A program made the position numbers and the translations under genes. This document shows positions 19,062 through 27,368 of a DNA stretch of 64,000 nucleotides, piece after piece; the stretch's first letter is position 1; each line of letters starts with the position of its first letter. The DNA is taken from assembly GCA_964407695.1 (NCBI GenBank), contig CAYOWQ010000001.1:248001-312000 (forward strand), given 5' to 3'. A model generated the notes under the pieces. That model was not told the DNA's origin, did no database searches, and worked only from the letters and a program-made list of their open reading frames with translations. Origin of the DNA: CAYOWQ01 sp964407695 (GTDB taxonomy: Bacteria; Planctomycetota; Phycisphaerae; Phycisphaerales; SM1A02).

Positions 19062-19511
19062 ATGTATCGATCAGACCTCAGCTACGATCCAAGGCGAATG
19101 CACGCCGCCGCGGTCTATTGCTCCGACGGCCGCGTCGGCGAGCATTTCGATGACTTCCTTCACAACGGTCTCGGCCTCCCGCGATACGACCGCGTCGCGC
19201 TGCCCGGCGGACCGGCCTGCCTTGCCGGCTATGACGAAGCGCGGGTCGAGCAGGTGGGCATCGCCGATGAACTCAAGTTCCTGATCGAGGCCCATGGGTT
19301 GACTCGCGTGGTGCTGATTCAACATCAGGCCTGCGCCTTCTACACCGCTCGCCTTCGAGTCGCGGAGAAGCAGCTGGAGCACCTTCAGCGAGCCGACCTC
19401 GTCCGGGCGGCCTACTTCATCCGGCACATTACATCGCTGGAGCAGATCGACGCATACTTCGCCCGCCGCACGGCCGACGCCATCGAATTTGAACCTGTTC
19501 CGATCGATTGA
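19062..19511 (+). CDS. Beta-carbonic-anhydrase-like protein
   Basis: 149 residues from ATG 19062; an in-frame ATG at 19029 with 'GGAG' just upstream would add 11 residues. 'AVYCSDGRVGEHFDDFL' supplies the Cys and Asp-x-Arg dyad, and 'VVLIQHQACAFY' supplies His-x-x-Cys, the zinc ligand pattern of beta-carbonic anhydrases. It is shorter than typical enzymes (~200 residues) and the flanking sequence is divergent. It may be a catalytic or a non-catalytic family member. It converges with the next gene (3 bases between stops). Confidence 0.65.
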   Translation: MYRSDLSYDPRRMHAAAVYCSDGRVGEHFDDFLHNGLGLPRYDRVALPGGPACLAGYDEARVEQVGIADELKFLIEAHGLTRVVLIQHQACAFYTARLRVAEKQLEHLQRADLVRAAYFIRHITSLEQIDAYFARRTADAIEFEPVPID

Positions 19512-19514
19512 ACG

Positions 19515-20195
19515 TCAGCAGTACGGCGGCGGGCACCAATGATTGCCCCAGTTGGAGAGGAGCAGGCCGAGGTCTGCGCCATCGATCACGCCGTCATCAT
19601 TCAGATCGGAGGCGCATCCGCCTCGTCGGCACGTGCCCCAGTCGCTCAACAGGAGCCCAAGATCCGCGCCGTCGACCAGGTAGTCTCCGGTCAGATCGCC
19701 GACGGGGCAGGTCGCGAGCGTCACCGTCAGGGTCAAAGTCTCGAAATAGCCGTCCATCGGTCCCAGGGCGATGCCGCCACCGGGTAATTCCGACGGGGTG
19801 CCTCCCGCATAAGTCAAAAACCAAGTCACGAATGGCGATCCACTTGGAGGGACGAGAATTCCGTTCAACGCATCGGTCTCGAAACTGGTTGAGAAACGCC
19901 CAACGCCCTTCCAGCCTCCAGTCTGGCTATCAACGCCGGTGATGCCGGTCGGGAACTCAAAGTTGGCAAAAATCGACCACTCCGCCTCTTCATTCGAGAT
20001 GAATGTGGCGTCCACACGAGCATGGACGATTTCGCCCTGCAAGGTGGTGATGTTGAAGAATTCTCCTCCAACGCCCGGGGGCACCATCGGAGAGAAGTCG
20101 AATACGACTTCCTGTCCGCAGGATTGTGCTTGGGATACTGTTGCGGAAAGACAGACCCCGGCCAGAGTGATTGCCGAACATGCGAGTGTTTTCAT
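19515..20195 (-). CDS. Secreted protein with dockerin-like tail
   Basis: 226 residues from ATG 20195; 'GGAGG' lies 7 bases upstream and residues 1-23 are a signal peptide ending 'SQAQS'. The ~140-residue body ('VVFDFSPMVPPGVGGEFFNI', 'MDGYFETLTLTVTL') has a beta-rich, PEP-CTERM-like extracellular look but no recognised domain. The end carries two EF-hand-like repeats, 'LTGDYLVDGADLGLLLSDWG' and 'LNDDGVIDGADLGLLLSNWG', then a short Cys-containing tail 'NHWCPPPYC'. It is one of ten proteins here with this tail. Confidence 0.8.
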   Translation of the reverse strand: MKTLACSAITLAGVCLSATVSQAQSCGQEVVFDFSPMVPPGVGGEFFNITTLQGEIVHARVDATFISNEEAEWSIFANFEFPTGITGVDSQTGGWKGVGRFSTSFETDALNGILVPPSGSPFVTWFLTYAGGTPSELPGGGIALGPMDGYFETLTLTVTLATCPVGDLTGDYLVDGADLGLLLSDWGTCRRGGCASDLNDDGVIDGADLGLLLSNWGNHWCPPPYC

Positions 20196-20278
20196 GTGAG
20201 CCTCCGCCAGAAATACCGGTTGGGACCCGGCACGTTGCGGCCATGTGGCCGGGTTTCCGGATCCGGACGTCCGCCGGT

Positions 20279-20683
20279 TCAGGGGATCTGTACGTTTCGC
20301 CCCACGACCGATCCATTCTCGTCGATGATGTCGATCCTGAACTCGTTCGACGTGATCCACTCGACGGAGAGATTGCGGCTATCCATCACGTCGGCCTCCA
20401 GAAGCAGCACGGAGAGGTCGGGGGTATAGATCTTCACGTGATGGCGGCCGGTCGAGAAATTGCGAGAGGCGCGGACCGGCAGCGCCCATTCCCCCTCCGG
20501 TGATTCGAGCAGGCGATTCAGGCTGGGCAATCGCGTTCCCGGCCTGGTCTGCCTCGGAGGTCGGTCATACTCGCTGATGGACCGTTGCATGACCATGCCC
20601 CCCACGCCGACGAGGCCCGCCACCACGATGACGATCAGGATCACTGTCAGGAGCGCTGTCGACGTTGTGCTGACTTTTGCCAT
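20279..20683 (-). CDS. Small single-pass membrane protein, unknown function
   Basis: 134 residues from ATG 20683. The upstream in-frame extension covers the neighbouring dockerin gene's 3' region and is not credible. One strong transmembrane helix ('ALLTVILIVIVVAGLVGVGG', residues ~8-27) precedes an ~100-residue domain ('HHVKIYTPDLSVLLLEADV', 'EWITSNEFRIDIIDENGSVV') that looks beta-rich and extracytoplasmic. No family is recognised. Its start region lies in a 92-bp segment duplicated 1.1 kb away, where the corresponding start codon is lost. Confidence 0.6.
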   Translation of the reverse strand: MAKVSTTSTALLTVILIVIVVAGLVGVGGMVMQRSISEYDRPPRQTRPGTRLPSLNRLLESPEGEWALPVRASRNFSTGRHHVKIYTPDLSVLLLEADVMDSRNLSVEWITSNEFRIDIIDENGSVVGRNVQIP

Positions 20684-20747
20684 GGGATACAGGATCGGCG
20701 TTTGGACGCCGACCCTGCATCGTCGCCTCAAACAGTTATCCGGTCCA
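20656..20747. repeat. Duplicated 92-bp segment, copy A
   Basis: This segment spans the start of the small membrane protein gene and the stop of the next dockerin gene. It aligns without gaps to 21799-21890, at roughly 78% identity by eye; the core 'CGCCGACCCTGCATCGTCG' is identical. It suggests a tandem duplication of a gene pair. Confidence 0.8.
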
Positions 20748-21458
20748 ATCGGCCAGCAACAGCCCCAGATCAGCGCCGTCAACGAAGCCGTCACTGTTCA
20801 AATCGGCTTCGCACGCGTCAGAATCCCACGCGGCCAGCAGCAGTCCCAGGTCAGCGCCATTGACGAAGCCGTCGAGATTGATGTCGGCGGTGGATCCGCA
20901 TTCAGCGACGCTCAGCGAAATGTCATCCAGCATGAAGTCATTGGGAAAGGTAATACCGCTGACATTCACGATGGAGATCACGACTTCGCCATCCTCCGGC
21001 ACGATGATGGTGGAGAACTCCTCCCAGGTGAACGCCAAGGTCGGCGAGATGACCGGCCCGACGGTGACACCGTCAAAGGCGAACTGCAGCGAATAGCCGC
21101 TGAAGCCGGCCGCAGTCGCCAGCGCCCAGGTCGAAAAGTGATACGGCTGGCCGGGAATGACGGTGACGGTCTGGTACCACACCCGTTTCTGGCCTGCCTG
21201 AGATGAATTGTCGCCGTTCACGCTCATGGCACCGGCGCCACCCCGAGTGTGTTGAACACCAAACCACGGATTTCCCGGGTCCCAGGGGTGCACCCACCAT
21301 GTCCCTTCATCGACATTGCCCTGTGGCGTGTGGACATAGTCCGAATTGATTCCCGCGAGGGACGGATTCTCAAAATTTCCGTTAACGACAAGATTCGTTC
21401 CCGCGACAGCCGGCAATGCCAGCGCACATCCCAGGAAGAGAACAGCCTTGTTGTGCAT
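20736..21458 (-). CDS. Secreted carbohydrate-binding-like protein with dockerin-like tail
   Basis: 240 residues with a signal peptide ('AVLFLGCALALPAVAG'). The mature protein begins 'TNLVVNGNFENPSLAG', the usual opening of PEP-CTERM/choice-of-anchor or CBM_4_9-like jelly-roll domains, and 'FWYQTVTVIPGQ'-like strands follow ('VWYQTVTVIPGQPYHF'). Two repeats, 'DINLDGFVNGADLGLLLAAW' and 'DLNSDGFVDGADLGLLLADW', close the protein. A good ribosome site ('GGAGAGGAG') lies upstream of ATG 21458. Probably exported and surface-displayed or released. Confidence 0.82.
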   Translation of the reverse strand: MHNKAVLFLGCALALPAVAGTNLVVNGNFENPSLAGINSDYVHTPQGNVDEGTWWVHPWDPGNPWFGVQHTRGGAGAMSVNGDNSSQAGQKRVWYQTVTVIPGQPYHFSTWALATAAGFSGYSLQFAFDGVTVGPVISPTLAFTWEEFSTIIVPEDGEVVISIVNVSGITFPNDFMLDDISLSVAECGSTADINLDGFVNGADLGLLLAAWDSDACEADLNSDGFVDGADLGLLLADWTG

Positions 21459-21878
21459 GATTTCTCCTCTCCAACTGAATCGTAACAGGCTGTCGGGGTG
21501 AAATCGCAGGAAAACTCAAATGTTTCTCCAGTGCATCCAGAGCGTCGTGTCCGTCTCAATCGACTCGAGCACTGGCGTGTCCTGCCATTGAAGGGGCATC
21601 GAATGAATCCAACGGTGCGATGGTTCTCACGTGCCGGCACAGATCACCGCAGAAGGAACCGCGGCGACCTAGTATGGAGGGAATCCGGTTTCCGAAAAAG
21701 GAGAATCCTGATGTCGAGGTCAAGGAGAATCGATCAACGGTCCATCGTTGTCTCAATGCGCATCAGTGTGGGCATCGTGGCTGCGTGTCTCTCGGGGTCT
21801 GTCGACGGTGTGCTGATCCCGGCCGAGGAAGACAGGATCTCGGTCTGAGCGCCGACCCTGCATCGTCGCCACACTCCG
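21459..21878. other. 420-bp intergenic stretch
   Basis: This stretch separates two leftward dockerin genes. It contains the promoter side of the 240-residue gene, a weak rightward small ORF at 21711-21848 and, at its right end, copy B of the 92-bp duplicated segment. Nothing else is recognised in it. Confidence 0.5.
21711..21848 (+). CDS. Possible 45-residue peptide
   Basis: ATG 21711 has a strong 'AAAAAGGAG' site 7 bases upstream. The 45 codons include a hydrophobic stretch 'MRISVGIVAACLSGSVDG' resembling a signal or membrane segment. The end overlaps the duplicated 92-bp element, so the reading frame may be accidental. No homologue is recognised. Confidence 0.2.
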   Translation: MSRSRRIDQRSIVVSMRISVGIVAACLSGSVDGVLIPAEEDRISV

Positions 21879-21890
21879 TTATCCGGTCCA
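21799..21890. repeat. Duplicated 92-bp segment, copy B
   Basis: Gap-free match to 20656-20747. The dockerin stop codon is conserved, but the position corresponding to the neighbouring gene's ATG has decayed, so this looks like the remnant of a duplicated gene pair. Confidence 0.75.
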
Positions 21891-23258
21891 GTCAGTCAGC
21901 AGCAGACCCAGGTCGGCTCCGTCGACCGTCCCGTCGCCGGTCAGGTCTTCAGCGCAGCCGCTGCAGGGTCCCCAGGCGCCCAGCAGCAGGCCCAGATCAG
22001 CGCCGGTGACGAAGCCGTCGCCGTTCAGGTCGGCGACCGGATCGCGATTGATGCTGTTCAGGCGTGCGGTGCTTCCGCCCACCACGAAGAGGCTTGATTG
22101 ATCGTGATTGAAGGTCATGGCGTTGGCATACCCGCCGGATACGAGCGCGGTCCAGCCGCCGGTGCCATCGGCATTCACCCTGCAGACACCCATCTGAAAG
22201 AGCGTGCCGGCCGCAAGGTAGGCGTTGTTGTGCTGGTCCATCAGCATCTGCGCGTGCAGCAGGAGCCCGACACCGGGTCCGTCGGCATCCAGGTTTTCCC
22301 ACACCAGTGAGCCCTCTTGATCAACCTTGGCGAACGCAGCCCCGCCGGTCGTGCTCGTCGGAAACCCGCAGGCCACCGCCTGCTGGTCGCTGCCCACTTC
22401 GATCCTCGATGCGGTCAGACCGACGGTTCCGCTCCACAACTCCGCGCCCGTCGGACCGAGCTTGCGGATCACGGATCCGCCGTTGACCGCGAAGGTGCTG
22501 TGCACGATGTAGGTGTTGCCCAACGCATCGCCCGCGCCATCGCCGATGGCGAGGCTCGGCACTCCGGCGAGGCTCCACACTTTTTCGCCGTCGAGGGTGA
22601 TCCTGGCATACCCGTTGATGCTGCCGACGGTGCCGCGGCCGGAGATGACCAGCTGGTGGTCGGGGGTGAATTTGAAATTGATCGGAGCGCCGATGCCGTC
22701 GGCGTCGAAGTAGGACCACAGCGCATCGCCGTCGGGCGAGAACTTCTTGACCTTGGTGACCAGGCCCGTGCCGCCGAAGCCCAGGCCCAGGACATAGATG
22801 TTTCCGGATTCATCCACGAGGCACTTGCGCGTGGAGGAGCCGTCAAAGCCGCTTTCATAGACGTGCCGCCAGAGCACCTCGCCGTCGGGGCTGAACTTGG
22901 TGATGGCGCTGGCGGCGACGACGGGGTTCGAGAAGCCCGACATGATGGTGCCGCAGGCGACGACGTTGCCGTCTGGGTCGGTGGCGAGCCACTGGGCGCG
23001 TTCCCAGAAGGGCGGGCGGGTGTGGTCGGGGTTGACCTCCCACAGCAGCTCGCCGTCGGCGGAGCGCTTGGTAAGGGTGATGTCTCCGCCGAGGGCATAG
23101 AGGTAGTTCACGGTGTAGACGTTGTCGTCGGCATCGGCGGCGATGGAGATGCCGGACGTGGGCTGCACCCAGTCGACCTGCACCTCCGCAGCGGCGGGCT
23201 GAATCGCCGCCACTGCCAACCCGATGATCGCGATGACGGGCACGTGAACGTAAAGCAT
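21879..23258 (-). CDS. Secreted SBBP/PQQ-type beta-propeller protein with dockerin-like tail
   Basis: 459 residues from ATG 23258 ('GGAG' ~9 bases upstream), with a signal peptide ending near 'QPAAAEVQ'. The longer in-frame extension upstream has no coding character. The body repeats 'KFSPDGEVLWRHVYES', 'KKFSPDGDALWSYFDADG', 'LGPTGAELWSGTVG' and 'DADDNVYTVNYLY', the blade pattern of SBBP/PQQ-like propellers. The tail has two repeats ending 'GADLGLLLGAWG' and 'GADLGLLLTDWTG'. Likely extracellular; no catalytic residue is evident. Confidence 0.85.
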   Translation of the reverse strand: MLYVHVPVIAIIGLAVAAIQPAAAEVQVDWVQPTSGISIAADADDNVYTVNYLYALGGDITLTKRSADGELLWEVNPDHTRPPFWERAQWLATDPDGNVVACGTIMSGFSNPVVAASAITKFSPDGEVLWRHVYESGFDGSSTRKCLVDESGNIYVLGLGFGGTGLVTKVKKFSPDGDALWSYFDADGIGAPINFKFTPDHQLVISGRGTVGSINGYARITLDGEKVWSLAGVPSLAIGDGAGDALGNTYIVHSTFAVNGGSVIRKLGPTGAELWSGTVGLTASRIEVGSDQQAVACGFPTSTTGGAAFAKVDQEGSLVWENLDADGPGVGLLLHAQMLMDQHNNAYLAAGTLFQMGVCRVNADGTGGWTALVSGGYANAMTFNHDQSSLFVVGGSTARLNSINRDPVADLNGDGFVTGADLGLLLGAWGPCSGCAEDLTGDGTVDGADLGLLLTDWTG

Positions 23259-23550
23259 GAACACTCTCCAGGGCAGAAGACCGGGGCTGCAGGCCGCTCG
23301 GCGAGCGGCGGCGGAGCCCCCGCCCAGTAGAGGCGGGCGGCGGGTCCGGCGATACATGTCGGGTGGTGGAGACGTGTCGCGTGTCGGACACGTCGGGGGG
23401 AGGGGGGGTGCTTGAGGCAGCCTGCCCCGAGCCGGTGCCGGCACGTTAAGCGACCTCACCGACGACCAATGAGGCTGATCTTCCCAGAACCGAATCCTGC
23501 ACTGGCCCCCGGACGTCGAGGTCAACGGCTGCGATGAAATCAGATAGCCT
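23259..23550. other. Intergenic region upstream of the propeller gene
   Basis: 292 bp between the TPR lipoprotein stop and the propeller gene start, both leftward. It contains a very GC-rich, partly repetitive tract (about 23300-23410, with several copies of 'CGTGTCG'-like words and a G-run). No gene or clear terminator is recognised. Confidence 0.4.
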
Positions 23551-24153
23551 CTACGGTGTCGGAAGCGAGGGCCCATCTGACACCTTCCGCGACAGATCTC
23601 CGGAATCAGACAGGACAGCGAGCCGACGATGGGCAGCCCAGTTGCGCCACTCAATAGAATCCGATTGAATCGAGATATTCTCGAGCAGTTCCGGAAGTCG
23701 ATCATCTGAGGCGCCGATGCGAACAATGATGCTTGCCAACCCCTGCATGCTAGGCAGATGTCCCGGTTGCACTTCGAGGGCCGTTTCGTAGGCCGCCTTG
23801 GCATCGTCCAATCGCCCCGCCTCCTCATAGACGAGCGCAAGGTTGCATCGCGGGCCAGGATGGCCAGGCAGCAATCGGCGGGCCGATTCGAATTCAGTTG
23901 CGGCTTCATAGAGGTGTCCTCGATTGAGTTCAATGACTCCGAGGTTGTTGTGCGCCATGCCGCAAAACGGGTCAGCCTGAATGGCTTGCAGCAACAACGA
24001 TGCTGCCTCTTCATCGTCGGTGCCGAGCAGGGGCGTTGCTTGATCCGCAAGTCGAGCCGCCACATCGGGTCTGCGCTGATTGGACGAGTCCGCGAGGTTC
24101 TGACTTGTGGTCGAACACCCGCCGAGCATCAGCAGGGCCACAATGATGTTCAT
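23551..24153 (-). CDS. TPR lipoprotein at the end of the type II secretion operon
   Basis: 200 residues from ATG 24153; an in-frame ATG at 24174 adds seven residues. The N-terminus 'NIIVALLMLGGCSTT' is a lipoprotein signal with the Cys at about residue 13. Three TPR-like units follow ('AHNNLGVIELNRGHLYEAAT', 'PRCNLALVYEEAGRLDDAKA'). It lies immediately after the gspM-like gene in the same direction. It may serve as a pilotin or assembly factor for the secretion machine; that role is inferred from position only. Confidence 0.75.
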   Translation of the reverse strand: MNIIVALLMLGGCSTTSQNLADSSNQRRPDVAARLADQATPLLGTDDEEAASLLLQAIQADPFCGMAHNNLGVIELNRGHLYEAATEFESARRLLPGHPGPRCNLALVYEEAGRLDDAKAAYETALEVQPGHLPSMQGLASIIVRIGASDDRLPELLENISIQSDSIEWRNWAAHRRLAVLSDSGDLSRKVSDGPSLPTP

Positions 24154-24178
24154 GTGTCGGTTGCAGCAGGACATTCAG

Positions 24179-24718
24179 TTACTCCTTGGGCGAGTCAATC
24201 TCGGTGTAGATGCCTTCAATCGTCATGGCGACGTCGTAGGTAGCCGGCGCCGTCGAATTCCTGCAGTGGGTCAGTTCGAGCTGAGTCGGGCGCCAAAGTG
24301 ACTGTTCAGAGGTCCATATCTTCAGAAATGCGCCCAGCTGAGGCGTTGTCCAACCTCGAAATGAAAGACGGACGCATTGGCGTCGGGCTGCGGGCCCATA
24401 TTCTTCCGCCGGCTGGTCGGATTGCGGTGTCTGGCCCCGAAAACAGGTTGAGTTCAGGTGCGTCCGCTTGAGTATGTCATTCACCCGCGCGATGAGATCC
24501 TGCGCTGGCTCTGCATGAACCATGACGCTCTGTTGCGTGAGACGCAGTCGACGAAGCTCTTCGAGCTGTTCACTCGTTGTGTTGTAATCGCGCTCAGCGC
24601 GTTCGTACTCAGCCAGGGCGTTGTAGGCCCGAATGAGGCAGCCGATGAGAACGACCAAGCACGCCGTGGCCGCAGCCAGAAGGAGTAGTCGCCTGAAATC
24701 GAGTCGCCGAGGCATCAT
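24179..24718 (-). CDS. GspM/PilO-like type II secretion membrane protein
   Basis: 179 residues; the start ATG 24718 overlaps the preceding stop (ATGA). One N-terminal transmembrane helix ('LLLLAAATACLVVLIGCLI') is followed by a coiled coil ('YERAERDYNTTSEQLEELRR') and a ferredoxin-like domain, the layout of GspM/PilO inner-membrane platform subunits. Sequence similarity is weak, so the name rests mostly on architecture and operon position directly after the GspL-like gene. Confidence 0.6.
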   Translation of the reverse strand: MMPRRLDFRRLLLLAAATACLVVLIGCLIRAYNALAEYERAERDYNTTSEQLEELRRLRLTQQSVMVHAEPAQDLIARVNDILKRTHLNSTCFRGQTPQSDQPAEEYGPAARRQCVRLSFRGWTTPQLGAFLKIWTSEQSLWRPTQLELTHCRNSTAPATYDVAMTIEGIYTEIDSPKE

Positions 24719-25557
24719 GAGCCACCCTTCGGTAGGAGCTGGAGCGAAACCTGATGGCCGGTGGCCGAAGACTCGAATCGAGGTTGTCGAAGGACCCAGC
24801 CGCTCAGTCCCCGAAGTGCGCTGGCAAGAACCTCGGCATCCTCCGACTCGGCGGCGGCTCCGGAGATATCGATTGCCGACGGCGCAATTGCAATTGAGTC
24901 GATTTTCACCCCAGAGTCCGACGGCCATGCCATGAAGAGTGATTGGATGCTTGCGGCCGCGTCAAATGAATCCACGGTGGTGGTCAACTTCACTCGAGTC
25001 TGCCGAAGACGCCGGAGTTCGGCGATGAGGGCTGCGGTGGCATCTCCACCCGGGGTTCCGATGCGGCTTCGCATCTGGGAGATCCGATCGGAGTCGAGGC
25101 GTTGTGATGAAGTCATCCAGGCTCGAGTGTGCCGCTCCAGTCCCACGCAGGAAATGGCCACAATTATTGATGCCATGATTGCCAGAGCTGAATAGAAAGC
25201 GGCCTGAGATCGGCGGACTGAGCGTGGCAGCGCCGCCTCGGTCAGCAGATTGAAGGAAGCGACGTCTACCTCTGCCGGGATCCAATCGGGCGCGGATGCG
25301 GGTTGGAGAATGCGGGCCTCCGGCGTGAGCTGCTCCAGTCGCGAGCGATCAACCGCACACGCAACGACCGAGTTCCCGGGAATGGGTTTGAAATGAATCT
25401 GTAGTTCCTCGAGATCGACCGGAACATACTCCTCAATGGCCCAAAGAAGCCTGGATCGCTGGCGACGCCAATGCCGATTCGGCTCTGGCAGCGGCAGAAT
25501 CGCCCAGTAGAAGGATTCACACGGCCACCGAACAACGAAGGAGTTCATCGCGTTCAT
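24715..25557 (-). CDS. GspL/PilN-like type II secretion membrane protein
   Basis: 280 residues. The cytoplasmic part (~1-120) resembles the reduced actin-like domain of GspL-type proteins. A transmembrane helix ('FYSALAIMASIIVAISCVGL', ~127-146) is followed by a coiled coil and a periplasmic domain ('VKIDSIAIAPSAIDISGAA', 'LRGLSGWVLRQPRFES') typical of GspL/PilN. The gene overlaps both neighbours by 4 bases. In T2SS this subunit links the ATPase GspE to the platform. Confidence 0.65.
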   Translation of the reverse strand: MNAMNSFVVRWPCESFYWAILPLPEPNRHWRRQRSRLLWAIEEYVPVDLEELQIHFKPIPGNSVVACAVDRSRLEQLTPEARILQPASAPDWIPAEVDVASFNLLTEAALPRSVRRSQAAFYSALAIMASIIVAISCVGLERHTRAWMTSSQRLDSDRISQMRSRIGTPGGDATAALIAELRRLRQTRVKLTTTVDSFDAAASIQSLFMAWPSDSGVKIDSIAIAPSAIDISGAAAESEDAEVLASALRGLSGWVLRQPRFESSATGHQVSLQLLPKGGS

Positions 25558-26027
25558 TTCTCGTCACCCCTGAGGAGGAGTCGATGTCGAACAGCACCAT
25601 CCTGAAGCGTGATGCCCTGATTATCGATCAGCACTACCTGAAAATTCTGGATTACATCACCGGTGCGAAGCTCAATGACTCTGTCAACGCTTTGATCAAA
25701 AACCGCAGCGACTCGCTCGCCATCCGTCTGAACGATGCCCACAAGCTGCACTTGAGGTGGAACGGGCGGAAGGGGCGGCGGCGAGTTCTTGACCGTTGCA
25801 ATCGGTTGGGGCGGGACCGGCCATAGATCCAGGTTGAAGGCAGCCTCATCGACAACTGGTCTGGGGGCGGATGTTATCGTCGGCGGTATCGGATCGAGAA
25901 TCACAGGCTGGCGCGCGACCGGCGATGGATTGCGAATCAATAGCACCACGCCGGGGATCAGCAGCATGGTTCCGATCACAACGGAGCCGGCGGTTCGCCG
26001 CTTCCACTGAACAAGCGGGTCAACCAT
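25554..26027 (-). CDS. GspC-like inner membrane protein
   Basis: 157 residues from ATG 26027, which lies inside the end of gspK (8-base overlap); the longer open frame only shadows gspK. A single transmembrane helix ('AGSVVIGTMLLIPGVVLLI', ~13-31) and a Pro-rich linker lead to 'QLVGIVQTDGERVAAVFDQ', the homology-region fold of GspC, which contacts the secretin. There is no PDZ domain, so it is a short version. Assignment is by architecture and context. Confidence 0.6.
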   Translation of the reverse strand: MVDPLVQWKRRTAGSVVIGTMLLIPGVVLLIRNPSPVARQPVILDPIPPTITSAPRPVVDEAAFNLDLWPVPPQPIATVKNSPPPLPPVPPQVQLVGIVQTDGERVAAVFDQSVDRVIELRTGDVIQNFQVVLIDNQGITLQDGAVRHRLLLRGDEK

Positions 26028-26883
26028 CGATTCGATACCTCTGCCGAAGTCGCCAGACGTGGCGGTTGTTGGTATGGGTTTCCCACCAGGACCAGCATTT
26101 GCCATCGATGTGGATGTCGATACGAAAGGCCCAGCAATCGCTTGAAGAGGCGAGGGTGATTCGAGGAGTCCGATCACCGGTGCTCCGTGCCACTGATGCA
26201 AGCCGGAACTTCTTGCCTTCCTCTCGAGCGCGAAGGATCTGCTCGATGCCGCCTCGCTGATGTTCTCGACAGACCGCCTCCAGTATCGCCCGGGGAGCTG
26301 TGTTTACATTCAGCCGCGATGGACCGCCTTGCGGCGGGCGCACGAAGTCACCCAGTGCCGGATTGCCTTCGAGTTGTGGAAAGATCGATGGCGTCCCGCT
26401 CGATTGCTCCAGCTCATCGAGGCCACTGGGCAGGTCAACACGTTCAAAGGCACGATCGAGAATCTCGGCAAACTCGAGGGGCAACGCGCCCCGCAGGACC
26501 GATCCGCTCCGAAGCATTTCCAGTGGAAGGCACGCACATTCATCGATGGCCGTAATCGTCACTCGACAGTGACGACCATCGGCCCCGAATTCATCATTCA
26601 TGACCTCTACCCGGGGGGCCTGGATGTTTGGGGCGAGTACGACATTTTCTGAATCGTTCTCCAGAAACCGCTGGATTGCCAGACCGGCGGCATCGAGGAG
26701 GTCCGCGTGGACTCGATGACAATCGATATGGCGGGAGGCAATGCGATGAACACATTTCCTCGAAACGGCAGATCCCACAATACTCAGCAGAATGACTGCA
26801 AATCCCAACACGACGAGAAGAGCGACTCCGCGACGTGACGGTCTCACCCCAGGCGCAGCGTTCCTCGGGGACGGCGATTTCAT
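26020..26883 (-). CDS. gspK: Minor pseudopilin GspK
   Basis: 287 residues. 'RRGVALLVVLGFAVILLSIV' is the N-terminal pseudopilin helix, lacking the +5 glutamate as in known GspK. The large body includes 'SRLNVNTAPRAILEAVC', the helix-hairpin-helix-like motif characteristic of GspK, which caps the pseudopilus tip. It overlaps gspJ by 4 bases upstream and the GspC-like gene by 8 downstream. Cleavage by a prepilin peptidase is expected after the glycine. Confidence 0.85.
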   Translation of the reverse strand: MKSPSPRNAAPGVRPSRRGVALLVVLGFAVILLSIVGSAVSRKCVHRIASRHIDCHRVHADLLDAAGLAIQRFLENDSENVVLAPNIQAPRVEVMNDEFGADGRHCRVTITAIDECACLPLEMLRSGSVLRGALPLEFAEILDRAFERVDLPSGLDELEQSSGTPSIFPQLEGNPALGDFVRPPQGGPSRLNVNTAPRAILEAVCREHQRGGIEQILRAREEGKKFRLASVARSTGDRTPRITLASSSDCWAFRIDIHIDGKCWSWWETHTNNRHVWRLRQRYRIDG

Positions 26884-27368
26884 CGAAGGAACTCCCGAGA
26901 TGCAGTGTGCCCCATGTCATTCTCGAGAAAGACCACAAATGATGAATCGTCTGCACTTGCGGTGACTCTGAAGGTCGTGGTTCTCGGCAACAGGATGCGC
27001 TGAGTGTGTTGGCTCGATTCGGCCCGCTCGATCAACACGACGGTCGCATCGATTGGTGACAGCCGATATTCATGCCATACACGATTCCGAGGGGCATCAA
27101 TTCCTATGACTGCTCGGGTGCGTATCTCAATGTGATCCGGTCCCAATCGAACCCGCGACTGGAGGTCATCGAGCGATTCCGCGTCAAGGGCGAGCAGATC
27201 ATCGGTCATTCGATCGAGCGATGCCTCTGCAGCAAGCAACCAGGCGTTTGAATCCGCATGCGATGCCATCCGGGCCGCGGTGCTGACCCACGTGGCGAGG
27301 GCTCCCGACACCAGCGAGAGAAGTATGAGACTTGCCACGACTTCGAGAAGCGTCATTGACCGTTTCAT
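26880..27368 (-). CDS. Minor pseudopilin, GspJ-like
   Basis: 162 residues from ATG 27368, overlapping the previous stop by 4 bases. 'MKRSMTLLEVVASLILLSLV' is a class III prepilin signal with serine at -1 and the +5 glutamate. The remaining sequence includes 'EASLDRMTDDLLALD' and a beta-rich C-terminus, as in GspJ. Its position between the I-like and K genes supports the call. Confidence 0.75.
   Translation of the reverse strand: MKRSMTLLEVVASLILLSLVSGALATWVSTAARMASHADSNAWLLAAEASLDRMTDDLLALDAESLDDLQSRVRLGPDHIEIRTRAVIGIDAPRNRVWHEYRLSPIDATVVLIERAESSQHTQRILLPRTTTFRVTASADDSSFVVFLENDMGHTASREFLR

Noticed and set aside
22317..23330. Rightward 337-residue open frame
   Set aside because: Antisense to the propeller/dockerin gene, no motif and no ribosome site.
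23280..23420. Possible transposon end in the GC-rich repetitive tract
   Set aside because: Short words repeat but there is no clear inverted repeat pair, target duplication or transposase.
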